Part shown: positions 7,153 to 15,441 of the stretch, one piece after another | How positions within the stretch are numbered: position 1 is the first letter of the stretch | Layout: each line of letters begins with the position of its first letter | Assembly: GCA_002343505.1 (NCBI GenBank) | Contig: DDQZ01000091.1 | Span: 799 to 38,906, forward strand | Origin: Verrucomicrobiaceae bacterium UBA2429 | GTDB taxonomy: Bacteria; Verrucomicrobiota; Verrucomicrobiia; Verrucomicrobiales; Verrucomicrobiaceae | Direction of reading: 5' to 3' | DNA: 38,108 bases | The notes under the pieces: generated by a model | Database searches by the model: none | Told to the model about the DNA's origin: nothing | Seen by the model: only the letters and a program-made list of their open reading frames with translations | Program-made: the position numbers and the translations under genes

Positions 7153-10100
7153 ATGAAACGAGCACTCGCCATTTCCCTCCTCCCCGGATTCCTCTGGGCC
7201 GCCAACGACACCAAGGACGCGGCGCAGAATGACTCCACGCCCATCCCGCATGTCGCACCTCTGGTGAAGTGGACCTTTGAAAACCAAGAACCCGGCTCGC
7301 TGCATGGCAAGGTTGCGATCAAGGCCGAGGGGCCGCAAAAGCCCATGTATCCTGGCTTCGCCACTGGCAACAAAGCCGCCGTCTTCACCGGCAAAGACAG
7401 CTTCATCCAGGTGGGCGAGAGCGATTTGCCGGAAAAAAATCTGCGCTTCGGCAATGGCGACACCATCACCCTCGAAGCCTGGGTCAACACAGAGCAGATG
7501 GGCAACGGCAGCTTCGTTTATCTTATCGGCAAAGGGCGGAACAAAAACAAAGCCTTCACCTCCGAGAATCAAAACTGGGCGCTCCGCCTCAAAGGCGAGG
7601 GCGGTGAGGCACGGCCCTGCTTCCTTTTCCGCAGCCGCGACAAGGACGGCAAGGAAAACTACCACCGATGGGTGTCCAAGGAGGGCTTTGTCCCCGGCTC
7701 CGGCTGGCATCATGTGGCCGTGAGCTACTCCTTCGGCAAACCCAAGACCATCGCCGCCTGGGTGGATGGCAAAAAAGCTCCGGGCGGCGTCTGGGATCTG
7801 GGAGGTGAGACCACCGAACCACCTGTGAGTGACGCGGATGACATCATGATCGGCACCGGCAATGGCGGCGGCGCTGGCAACACGCTCACCGGCGCGCTCG
7901 ACGAGGTGGCCGTGTATCGCGAACTCGTCCCCGAGGCCACCCTGGCGCAGCGCTTCCAGTTCATCCCGCCCCCGCCGCCCATTGACGCCAAAAAGTTGCC
8001 AAAGGGCAAAGTGCTCGTGCAAGTCTGCGAGGAGGGCGTGCCCGCGAAAAACTCCTGGCCCGCCTACCCTCCACAGCCCGTCGAGACCTACACCGAGGAT
8101 GTCTTCGGCATCTTCGAAGTGCCGCACAAATATGTGGACACCGGCGTGCGCGGCGACCGGCCAAACCCTTATCTCCTGCGCGCCGCAGCCGTCGTGAAAG
8201 TGCCCGCCGGCAAGCACCGCCTGCTTGTTCGCGGACGCAATGCCACGCATCTCAGTGTGGATGGCGCCATGCTCCTGGACCTGCCTTTTGCCAAGGCCGA
8301 TGGCGGCGGCCATGGCCGCGTGTCTGAGCAGGACGAGTATCTCGATCTCGGCCCCGACTTTCGTTTTGCGCCTCCTGGATCGCAGGAACAATGGGTCGAG
8401 TTTGAGAGCAAGGGCGGCGAGCATCTCTTTGTCATCGAGCAGATGATCGGTGGCGTCATCGGCAGCTCGAAGCGCCGCCCGGAGACCGGCGAGATGGTCG
8501 TGGCCATTTCCCTGGAAGGCAGCGAAAGCTGGAGCCTGCTCAGCCCCGGCCAGCGCCAAGTGCCCTACACCGACGCAGGCTGGGCCGCCTATGAAACCGA
8601 GCGCCGCGCCTGGCTCACGAAGTTCAATGCCGAGCGCCGCGCCAAGGCCCGCGCGCAACATGACGCCTACTGGACCAAGCGCCGAGAGGCCGCCTCAAAA
8701 TGGCTCGCCTCCACTCCAGCAGTGAAAGTGCCCGCGCCTGTCAAAGACCTGCCAGCCAACAATGCGGTGGACCATTTCCTCAACGCCAAAATCGCCGCCG
8801 TCTCCGCGCAGTACTCCGCCGCCAAAAAGGACGGCGTGCATTTCTACAAGGAGGTGCTGCCCATCCTGGAGCAGAACTGCTTCAGTTGCCATCAAGGCGG
8901 CAAAACCAAGGGCGACCTCCGCCTCGACACCCTCGCCGGCGCGCTCAAAGGCGGCGAGTCCGACGGCCCGGCCATCGCGCCTGGCCACCCCGCCAAAAGC
9001 TCCCTCATCGCCCGCGTCAGCACGGATGACGAGGACTACATCATGCCGCCCAAAGGCAGCCCGCTCAGCAAGGAGCAGATCGCCGTGCTGGAGCGCTGGA
9101 TCAGCGAAGGCGCGAACTGGCCCGAATTGAACGTGGAACGCATCGAGGTCACGCCCCTCGCCGACGACCTCGCCTTCCTCCGCCGTGTCACGCTCGACAC
9201 CGTCGGCGTCGTGCCCACGCTGGAGGAGATCGCCGCCTTCCAAAAAGACACCCGCAAAGACAAGCGCGCCAAAGTGATAGACCGCCTGCTTGCCGACCCC
9301 CGCTGGGCCGACCGCTGGATGGGTTACTGGCAGGACGTGCTCGCCGAAAACCCGAACATCCTCAATCCCACCCTCAACAACACCGGCCCCTTCCGCTGGT
9401 ATCTGCATGAGGCTCTCAGCGATGACCGCCCCATGGACCTTTTTGTCACGGAGTTGCTGCGCATGGGCGGCAGCGAGCGCTTCGGCGGCCCGGCCGGCTT
9501 TGGCACCGCCTCCGGCAATGATGTGCCCATGGCCGCGAAGGGCGCCATCGTCAGCACCGCCTTCCTCGGCGTGGAAATGAAGTGCGCCCGCTGCCACGAC
9601 GCCCCCGCGCACGAGAGCACGCAGCAGGACCTCTTCGAACTCGCGGCGCTGCTCGAAACCAAGTCCCTCGACGTGCCCAAAACCAGCAGCGTGCCCATGG
9701 ACAAGCTGCACGAAGGCGGCCGCAAGCCGCTCATCCAGGTCACTCTCCAGCCCGGCAGCAAAGTCGAGCCCAAGTGGCCCTTCGAGGACTTCGTGCCGCA
9801 CAGCGTCGGTGAAAGCCTCGCCGAAGATCCGAAGAACACGCGCGACGTGCTCGCCGCGCTCGTCACCGCGCCGCAAAACGAGCGCTTCGCCCAGGTCATC
9901 GTGAACCGCCTCTGGCAGCAATACATGGGCCGCGGCATCGTCCAGCCCGTCGAGGACTGGGAGAAGGGCAAGCCCACTCACCCTGAACTGCTCGCCTGGC
10001 TCGCGCGCGAGTTCGTGCGCGGCGGTTACAGCCTGAAAAACCTCAGCCGCCTCATCCTCAACTCCCACGCCTACCAGCGCGCCACCGACTCCGCCCTCAG

Positions 10101-10854
10101 CGGCCCCAGCCCCGTCTTCGCCGCGCCCGCGCCGCGCCGGCTCGCCGCCGAGCAGATCGTGGACTCCCTCTTTGCCGCCACTGGCAAGGCCATGAAGACC
10201 GAGGAAGTCAGCCTCGACATTGACGGCCGCCGCGATCTGAAGAACTCCATCTCGTTAGGCCAGCCGAACCGCGCCTGGATGTTCGCCAGCACCAGCAACG
10301 AGCGCGACCGCCCCAGCCTCAGCCTGCCGCGCATCCAGGCCGTGTGCGACGTGCTCGAAGCCTTCGGCTGGCGCGCCACCCGCCAGGACCCCGCCAGCAG
10401 CCGCGACACGGATCCCAACGCCCTCCAGCCCGCCATCCTCGGCAACGGCACCGTCGCCGTCTGGCTCACCCGCCTCAGCGAGGACCACGGCATCACCCAA
10501 CTCGCGCTCAAAGACCAGCCGGCGGAGCAGCTCGTGGACCAGCTTTTCCTTCGTCTCCTCACCCGCCTGCCCACTGCTGAGGAGCGCCAGCTTTACACCG
10601 ACCATCTGCGTGCCGGTTACGATCAGCGCCGCCTCGAATACAAACCCGAAAAACCCGACCAGCGTTACCCCGCCAAATACGTCTCCTGGACCAACCACCT
10701 CGACCCCGTCGCCAACGCCCTGCGTGTTGAAGAAGAAGCCGCCGCACGCCGTGGCGACACCCCCAGCCCCCGTCTCGACAACGACTGGCGCCTGCGCATG
10801 GAAGATGTCCTCTGGGCCGTGCTCAACGCTCCCGAGTGGGTCTTCGCCCCGTAG
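7153..10854 (+). CDS. Exported LamG + PSCyt1 + DUF1549 + DUF1553 protein
   Basis: The 1233-residue protein has a signal peptide (MKRALAISLLPGFLWA). A LamG/concanavalin-like domain follows (about 50-275; VKWTFENQEPG, LTGALDEVAVYREL). Next is a PA14-like or sugar-binding segment (about 290-480; AGKHRLLVRGRNATHLSVDG). The PSCyt1 c-type cytochrome domain has haem motif C576-F-S-C579-H580 and probable axial Met631 (IMPPKG). DUF1549 (about 660-870) contains DTVGVVPTLEEIAAF, DPRWADRWMGYWQDVLAENP and a second CxxCH at 811-815 (CARCH). DUF1553 (about 925-1230) contains RFAQVIVNRLWQQYMGRGIVQPVEDW. Such proteins are abundant in Planctomycetes and Verrucomicrobia and normally pair with a DUF1501 protein, which here is two genes downstream. 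They are thought to be periplasmic redox proteins linked to polysaccharide use, but the substrates are unproven. Start ATG 7153 is set by the signal peptide. Confidence 0.93.
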   Translation: MKRALAISLLPGFLWAANDTKDAAQNDSTPIPHVAPLVKWTFENQEPGSLHGKVAIKAEGPQKPMYPGFATGNKAAVFTGKDSFIQVGESDLPEKNLRFGNGDTITLEAWVNTEQMGNGSFVYLIGKGRNKNKAFTSENQNWALRLKGEGGEARPCFLFRSRDKDGKENYHRWVSKEGFVPGSGWHHVAVSYSFGKPKTIAAWVDGKKAPGGVWDLGGETTEPPVSDADDIMIGTGNGGGAGNTLTGALDEVAVYRELVPEATLAQRFQFIPPPPPIDAKKLPKGKVLVQVCEEGVPAKNSWPAYPPQPVETYTEDVFGIFEVPHKYVDTGVRGDRPNPYLLRAAAVVKVPAGKHRLLVRGRNATHLSVDGAMLLDLPFAKADGGGHGRVSEQDEYLDLGPDFRFAPPGSQEQWVEFESKGGEHLFVIEQMIGGVIGSSKRRPETGEMVVAISLEGSESWSLLSPGQRQVPYTDAGWAAYETERRAWLTKFNAERRAKARAQHDAYWTKRREAASKWLASTPAVKVPAPVKDLPANNAVDHFLNAKIAAVSAQYSAAKKDGVHFYKEVLPILEQNCFSCHQGGKTKGDLRLDTLAGALKGGESDGPAIAPGHPAKSSLIARVSTDDEDYIMPPKGSPLSKEQIAVLERWISEGANWPELNVERIEVTPLADDLAFLRRVTLDTVGVVPTLEEIAAFQKDTRKDKRAKVIDRLLADPRWADRWMGYWQDVLAENPNILNPTLNNTGPFRWYLHEALSDDRPMDLFVTELLRMGGSERFGGPAGFGTASGNDVPMAAKGAIVSTAFLGVEMKCARCHDAPAHESTQQDLFELAALLETKSLDVPKTSSVPMDKLHEGGRKPLIQVTLQPGSKVEPKWPFEDFVPHSVGESLAEDPKNTRDVLAALVTAPQNERFAQVIVNRLWQQYMGRGIVQPVEDWEKGKPTHPELLAWLAREFVRGGYSLKNLSRLILNSHAYQRATDSALSGPSPVFAAPAPRRLAAEQIVDSLFAATGKAMKTEEVSLDIDGRRDLKNSISLGQPNRAWMFASTSNERDRPSLSLPRIQAVCDVLEAFGWRATRQDPASSRDTDPNALQPAILGNGTVAVWLTRLSEDHGITQLALKDQPAEQLVDQLFLRLLTRLPTAEERQLYTDHLRAGYDQRRLEYKPEKPDQRYPAKYVSWTNHLDPVANALRVEEEAAARRGDTPSPRLDNDWRLRMEDVLWAVLNAPEWVFAP

Positions 10855-10935
10855 CAGCGACGCCCCCGCCGCTTCCCCGATGACAGCACGCCCTTTTCGC
10901 TACCGCTTTTCCTCGAAACCGTTATTCTCCAAGTC

Positions 10936-11172
10936 ATGAGCACCACCGCCGAAGCCCTCCTCGCCCCCCTGCTCGCCCTGCCCGAGCAGGACCGCCTCAT
11001 GATTGCCGACCGGCTCCATGAAAGCCTGCATGACGCCCCGCCCAACGACGACCTCAGCGATGAGATGAAAGCCACGCTGGATCGCCGCTGGGCAGAGATC
11101 GAGAGCGGAAAGGTCGAATGCATTCCTCACGAAGTGGTCATGGAAAAACTGCGCGCCCGTTATGCGGTATGA
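10936..11172 (+). CDS. Addiction-module component, antitoxin of a RelE/ParE-type pair
   Basis: This 78-residue acidic protein matches the putative addiction module component family (TIGR02574-like). It has the typical N-terminal helix LLAPLLALPEQDRLMIADRLHESLHD, a mid-segment LSDEMKATLDRRWAEIESGKVECIP, and an ending that would thread into the toxin ([12 protein letters not shown]). It overlaps the following toxin gene by 11 bp, the usual layout in which translation is coupled. It lies only 81 bp after the DUF1553 stop. That gap has an AT-rich stretch (10913-10930) that could hold a promoter, but no clear operator palindrome was seen. Confidence 0.88.
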   Translation: MSTTAEALLAPLLALPEQDRLMIADRLHESLHDAPPNDDLSDEMKATLDRRWAEIESGKVECIPHEVVMEKLRARYAV

Positions 11173-11473
11173 AGTCGTCACCCACCCTGAAGCGTTTGCG
11201 GAACTCCAGGAGGCTCTCGACTGGCTTGATGAACGCAGTCTGTGGGCTGGCAAACGCCTTTCCCGTGAATACGACGAACACATTTCCCTCATCCGGGACA
11301 CACCCGCATCCTTCCGCAAAATTCATGGCGACTACCGCCGTGTGAACCTCCGCCGCTTCTCCTACCACGTCATCTACCGAATCCGTCAGGATCACATCTT
11401 CGTCATCGCCTTCGCTCACGACAAACGCCACCCCGACTACTGGAAAGCCCGCATCAGCGACGATCAAGATTAA
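11162..11473 (+). CDS. RelE/ParE-superfamily toxin
   Basis: The 103-residue basic protein has the RelE/ParE fold pattern. The N-terminal strand is [15 protein letters not shown], two helices ([27 protein letters not shown]) follow, and then the strand set [17 protein letters not shown] and [17 protein letters not shown]. The Arg-rich strand followed by YHVIYRI and the H-x-x-R-x-P-x-Y-W ending are typical of the family. RelE members cleave ribosome-bound mRNA and ParE members inhibit gyrase. The sequence alone does not settle which applies. Start ATG 11162 overlaps the antitoxin stop region. It ends 37 bp before the DUF1501 gene, so the pair sits as a cassette inside the DUF1549-DUF1501 unit. 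Confidence 0.9.
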   Translation: MRYEVVTHPEAFAELQEALDWLDERSLWAGKRLSREYDEHISLIRDTPASFRKIHGDYRRVNLRRFSYHVIYRIRQDHIFVIAFAHDKRHPDYWKARISDDQD

Positions 11474-11510
11474 CCGCGAACCACGAACCCCCAACTCCGA
11501 CCCCATTCCC

Positions 11511-12779
11511 ATGAAACGCCGCCGCCTCCTTCAAACCGCCGCCCTTGCCCCGCTCGCCGCCAGCGGCTTGCGCGCCTCCAACGTCGTCGCCATGCCCAAG
11601 GGCAAGGCCGAGCACTGCATCTTCATCTGGCTCGGCGGCGGCATGGCGCACATGGACACCTTTGATCCGAAGGCGCTCGGCGACCCGAAGGCCAGCCCGA
11701 AGAAAGCCGGCGCCGCCTACCCCGCCATCGAGACCTCCGTTCCTGGTGTCCAGGTTTGCGAGCACTTGCCCAAGACCGCCCGCCTGATGGAGCACATCAC
11801 CGTGATGCGCACCATCCATCACAACATCATCAACGAGCACGCCATCGCCACGAACTTCGTCCACACCGGACGCCAGATCAGCGGCGACACCACCTACCCC
11901 TCCCTCGGCTCCATCGTCGCCCACCAGCGCGGCGCGGCCAATCCGAAAGTGCCAGCCTACATGCTCATCGGCTACCCGAACCCCAGCCGCGGCCCCGGCT
12001 TTCTCGGCGCCAAACACGGCAACATCTACCTCACCGACACCCAGAGCGGCCCCGCCGGTTTCACCCGCCCCGCCGATGTCACCGCGCAGCGCGTCAGCGC
12101 GCGTGAAAAGCTCCTTGCCCCGCTGCAGGAGCGCGTCGCGCGCGACTCCATGCTCGCCGATTACGAAGCCGCCCAGCGCGAGGCCCTGCGCCTCGCCGGT
12201 CCCGAGTTCATGCGCAACTTCAAGCTCGACGGGGAACCCGCCGACCTGCGCAACGCCTACGGCAGCGAGTTCGGCCAGCGCTGTCTGCTGGCCCGCCGCC
12301 TCGTTCAGGACGGCGTGCGCTTCATCGAAGTCTCCCACAACCTCGCCTTCGTCAACGGCACCGGCTGGGACACCCACAATGACGGCCAGGAAAAGCAGCA
12401 CTACCTCATCAAAGACCTCGACGACGCCCTCTCCACCCTCATCACCGACCTCAAAAACCACGGCCTGCTCGACAAAACCCTCATCGCCCTCGGCACCGAG
12501 TTTGGCCGTCCGCCCGAGTTCGACGGCGGCGGCGGCCGCGGCCACCAGTGCAGCACCTTCAGCCTCCTTCTTGCCGGTGGTGGGCTGAACCATTGCGGCG
12601 CTTATGGCGTCACCGACGACCTCGCCAAACAGATCGTCGAAAACCCCGTCTCCGTGCCCGACTACCACGCCACCATCCACGCCGCCCTCGGCATCAACCC
12701 CGCGCACGAGCTCATCGCCGGCACTCGTCCGGTGCCCATCACCGACGGCGGCAAACCTGTGGCGAAACTCTTCGGTTGA
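11511..12779 (+). CDS. DUF1501 family protein with twin-arginine-type leader
   Basis: The 422-residue protein starts [19 protein letters not shown], a twin-arginine-like signal. It then shows the DUF1501 pattern related to the alkaline-phosphatase/sulfatase fold: [19 protein letters not shown] (36-54), [46 protein letters not shown] and [10 protein letters not shown]. His and Asp residues in these blocks would bind metal. In PVC bacteria this family sits next to DUF1549/DUF1553 cytochrome-like proteins and is presumed to act with them in the periplasm, though the reaction is not established. Here the partner gene is separated by a toxin-antitoxin pair. The start is set by the leader peptide. 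Confidence 0.92.
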   Translation: MKRRRLLQTAALAPLAASGLRASNVVAMPKGKAEHCIFIWLGGGMAHMDTFDPKALGDPKASPKKAGAAYPAIETSVPGVQVCEHLPKTARLMEHITVMRTIHHNIINEHAIATNFVHTGRQISGDTTYPSLGSIVAHQRGAANPKVPAYMLIGYPNPSRGPGFLGAKHGNIYLTDTQSGPAGFTRPADVTAQRVSAREKLLAPLQERVARDSMLADYEAAQREALRLAGPEFMRNFKLDGEPADLRNAYGSEFGQRCLLARRLVQDGVRFIEVSHNLAFVNGTGWDTHNDGQEKQHYLIKDLDDALSTLITDLKNHGLLDKTLIALGTEFGRPPEFDGGGGRGHQCSTFSLLLAGGGLNHCGAYGVTDDLAKQIVENPVSVPDYHATIHAALGINPAHELIAGTRPVPITDGGKPVAKLFG

Positions 12780-12883
12780 GCCGGACCCGACTTGCAATCC
12801 CAATGCCCCGCCATCGCATTGGCTTGGCACGTCGTCACACGGCATTCACGAAACGATTGCATCTCCCCCGGGTCCGCAGTTGC

Positions 12884-14341
12884 ATGGGCCTCATGACTGA
12901 AACCCTCACGAGCGACCGTCGGCCGGGTCTGCGTTTTCTGGAAAGCGAACCGCTCGACGTGCTCGTCATCGGCGGCGGCATCGTCGGCTCCAGTGTCGCG
13001 CGGGATGCCGCCATGCGCGGCCTGCGCATCGGACTCATCGAGCAGCGCGACTTTGCCTTCGGCACCAGCGGGCGCTCCAGCCGGCTCCTGCACGGCGGCA
13101 TCCGCTACCTGGCGCAGGGCCGCATTGGCCTGGTGCGTGAGGCCAGTGTGGAAAAGACCCTCCTGCACCGCATCGCCCTGCATCTGGCCGCGCCGCTGCC
13201 CTTTGTCTTCCCCACCTACCGCCACAACCGCGCGTGGAAGCTCTGGCAGCTCATGATCGGCGTGAAACTGTACGACCTGCTCTGCGGCGGACGCAACTTG
13301 GGTGCCTCGAGCTGGCACGATGCGGAGGACACCCAGCGTCTCGTGCCCGGCCTCGCCGCCGATGGATTGAAAGGCGCGGTGCGTTACTTCGACGGCTTCA
13401 CCAATGACGCGCGCCTTGTGCTCGACTCGCTCCGCTCCGCCGCCGCGCACGGCGCCGTCGTTCTTAATCGCGTGCGTTTTGTCAATGCCCGGCGGGATCA
13501 GCTCTGGCAATGCACCGTCGAGGACACCCACGCCGGCCGCACCTTGGAAATCCAGGCGCGCACCGTCGTCAATGCCACCGGCCCCTGGGCGCACGGCCTG
13601 CCGCACAGCGCGGTCAAACTGCGTCTCACCAAAGGCATCCACCTCGTCGTGGAGCACGCGCGTTTGCCGGTCACTGACACCGTGGTCATGACCGAAGGCA
13701 CGCGCATCCTCTTCGCCATCCCCTGGGGCGCGCGCACCATTCTCGGCACCACCGACACCGACTACAACGGCCCGCCGGAAAACGTGCGCACTGATGCCGC
13801 GGACATCGCCTATGTGCTCGCAATCGCCAACCAGCATTTCCCCGCCGCGCATCTTGCCGAAGCGGATGTCATCAGCACCTGGGCCGGACTGCGCCCGCTC
13901 ATTGCCGACCCCAAAGGCCGGCCTTCCGACATCTCCCGCAATCACGAAATCAAAAGCCCCGAGCCGGACTGGTGGGACGTGGCCGGCGGCAAGCTCACCA
14001 CCTGCCGCCTCATGGCCGAGCAGACGCTCGACAAACTCACCCGCGCCGCCAACCTGCGCGCCCTGCCCTGCTCCACCGCCGATGAGCCGCTGCTGGCGGA
14101 CCCCGGTTTCAGCGCACTTGTGCCGCCACCCTTCAGCGCCGAGGCTGTGCGCCATTACTGCGAGCAGGAGTGGGCGCTGCATCTTGATGACGTGATGATC
14201 CGCCGCGCCGGCTGGCATTATTACGAGCGCGATCCCGCCGCACTCGCCGCCCTGGCCGCCGAGATCATGGCTGGCTGCCTTGGCTGGTCACCGGAGGAAA
14301 AACAGCGCGAGCTGGCTGCCTACCTGGCCCATCCGTCATGA
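12884..14341 (+). CDS. glpD: FAD-dependent glycerol-3-phosphate dehydrogenase
   Basis: GlpD oxidises sn-glycerol-3-phosphate to dihydroxyacetone phosphate at the inner membrane and passes electrons to quinone. The 485-residue protein has the FAD Rossmann motif VIGGGIVG (28-35), the family block TSGRSSRLLHGGIRYL (61-76), VNATGPWA, the GTTDTDYNG loop, and WAGLRPL followed by VAGGKLTTCRLMAEQTLDKL. The C-terminal helical DAO_C domain carries HLDDVMIRRAGWHY. Length is near that of aerobic GlpD. ATG 12884 or ATG 12893 are equally plausible starts, and an in-frame extension further upstream lies inside the DUF1501 gene and is rejected. No glycerol kinase or facilitator is adjacent, so its role may be phospholipid-derived G3P recycling. 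Confidence 0.92.
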   Translation: MGLMTETLTSDRRPGLRFLESEPLDVLVIGGGIVGSSVARDAAMRGLRIGLIEQRDFAFGTSGRSSRLLHGGIRYLAQGRIGLVREASVEKTLLHRIALHLAAPLPFVFPTYRHNRAWKLWQLMIGVKLYDLLCGGRNLGASSWHDAEDTQRLVPGLAADGLKGAVRYFDGFTNDARLVLDSLRSAAAHGAVVLNRVRFVNARRDQLWQCTVEDTHAGRTLEIQARTVVNATGPWAHGLPHSAVKLRLTKGIHLVVEHARLPVTDTVVMTEGTRILFAIPWGARTILGTTDTDYNGPPENVRTDAADIAYVLAIANQHFPAAHLAEADVISTWAGLRPLIADPKGRPSDISRNHEIKSPEPDWWDVAGGKLTTCRLMAEQTLDKLTRAANLRALPCSTADEPLLADPGFSALVPPPFSAEAVRHYCEQEWALHLDDVMIRRAGWHYYERDPAALAALAAEIMAGCLGWSPEEKQRELAAYLAHPS

Positions 14342-14343
14342 AA

Positions 14344-14368
14344 AGCGCGCGCCAGCCGCTTGCGCGCT
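14344..14368 (+). terminator. Hairpin directly after glpD (possible weak terminator)
   Basis: AGCGCGC (14344-14350) pairs with GCGCGCT (14362-14368) across an 11-nt loop, starting 3 bp after the glpD stop. A nested CCAGC/GCTGG alternative exists. No T-tract follows, so it may be an mRNA-stabilising hairpin or a factor-assisted terminator. Confidence 0.35.
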
Positions 14369-14407
14369 GGGGCGCCGTCCCAGTGAAGGCCGACTTTCTT
14401 CAAAACC

Positions 14408-15412
14408 ATGCCCGCCGTCTCCGTCCTCATGCCCGTGCGCGATGCCGAAGGCACCGTGATGCGTGCTGTGGAGAGCATTCAAAGCCAGAGCCTGCGCGAC
14501 TGGGAGCTCGTCATCGTCAACGACGGCTCGCGCGATGCCACCCCGCGTCTGCTGGAAGCCGCCCGCCGTCTGGACGGGCGGTTGCGCGTGCTGCATCTGC
14601 CTCCATGCGGCATAGCGCCGGCATTGAACGCCGGACTCGCCGCGTGCCGCGCGCCGTGCGTCGCGCGCATGGACGCCGATGACCTGGCGCACCCCGCGCG
14701 GCTCGAACTCCAGCTCCGGCACATGCTGGAGCAGCCCGCCACCGGTCTTGTCTCATGCCGGGTGAGCTACCAGGGCGCCGGGGCAGGATACGCGGAGCAT
14801 GTGGAATGGATCAACGCACTCGGCACGCATGAGGAGATGAGTCTGCGCCGCTTTGTCGAGGCGCCTGTGGCGCATCCCAGCGTCATGTTCCGCCGCGAGC
14901 TGGTGGACAAGCACGGAGGTTACCGCGACGGGCCGTTCCCCGAGGATTACGAGCTTTGGCTGCGCTGGCTGGAGGCTGGCGCGCGCTTTGAGAAGCTGAG
15001 CGAGTCTTTGCTCGTCTGGAATGACCCGCCGCAGCGGCTCTCGCGAACTGATCCGCGCTACTCGGTGGCCGCGTTTTATGAGATCAAAACCGCCAGCCTC
15101 GCCCGCTGGCTGCGCGCCCAAGCACCGGAGGGGCGCGCTCTGTGGCTTTGGGGCGCGGGCCGTGTCACACGCAGGCGCTTCGACGCGCTGGAGCGTCAAG
15201 GCATCCGCCTCGCAGGTTTCATAGACGTGGACCCCGCCAAGCGCGGCAGCCACCGCGACGGACGCCCCGTGCGCATGGCGGACGAACTGCCGGAGAGGGA
15301 GGGGAGCTTCATCCTCGCGGGAGTCGCCGCGCGCGGCGCGCGCGGACAAATCCACGCCCACCTCGCGGTGCGCGGCTGGCGGGAGGGCGCGGATTTCCTT
15401 CTGGTGGCTTGA
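14408..15412 (+). CDS. Family 2 glycosyltransferase with C-terminal Rossmann-like domain
   Basis: Residues 1-220 form a GT-A glycosyltransferase of family 2. It has the nucleotide-sugar strand VSVLMPVRDAEGTVMRAVESI, VIVNDGSRDAT, the metal-binding D-x-D in MDADD (Asp89/Asp91), and the catalytic-base region PEDYELWLRW (Glu179/Asp180). No membrane segments are present, so it is cytosolic or membrane-peripheral. An extra domain follows (about 243-334) with a nucleotide-binding-like strand-turn-helix (ALWLWGAGRVTRRRFDALERQG), a FIDVDPAKRG strand, and a terminal segment FILAGVAARG. This resembles the Rossmann-type sensor or sugar-modifying modules seen next to some glycan-synthesis enzymes. The acceptor is unknown. 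It follows glpD by 66 bp and converges on the alpha-2-macroglobulin gene. Confidence 0.9.
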   Translation: MPAVSVLMPVRDAEGTVMRAVESIQSQSLRDWELVIVNDGSRDATPRLLEAARRLDGRLRVLHLPPCGIAPALNAGLAACRAPCVARMDADDLAHPARLELQLRHMLEQPATGLVSCRVSYQGAGAGYAEHVEWINALGTHEEMSLRRFVEAPVAHPSVMFRRELVDKHGGYRDGPFPEDYELWLRWLEAGARFEKLSESLLVWNDPPQRLSRTDPRYSVAAFYEIKTASLARWLRAQAPEGRALWLWGAGRVTRRRFDALERQGIRLAGFIDVDPAKRGSHRDGRPVRMADELPEREGSFILAGVAARGARGQIHAHLAVRGWREGADFLLVA

Positions 15413-15441
15413 GCGCCGCGGCGGCATCGTCCCGGCGGGGG

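Noticed and set aside
12662..14218. 518-codon open frame on the minus strand opposite glpD
   Set aside because: GlpD on the plus strand has complete FAD and family motifs, so this frame is a composition artefact.
15414..15423. CGCCGCGGCG palindrome between convergent genes as an intrinsic terminator
   Set aside because: It has no loop and no T-tract, and such palindromes are expected by chance at this GC content.
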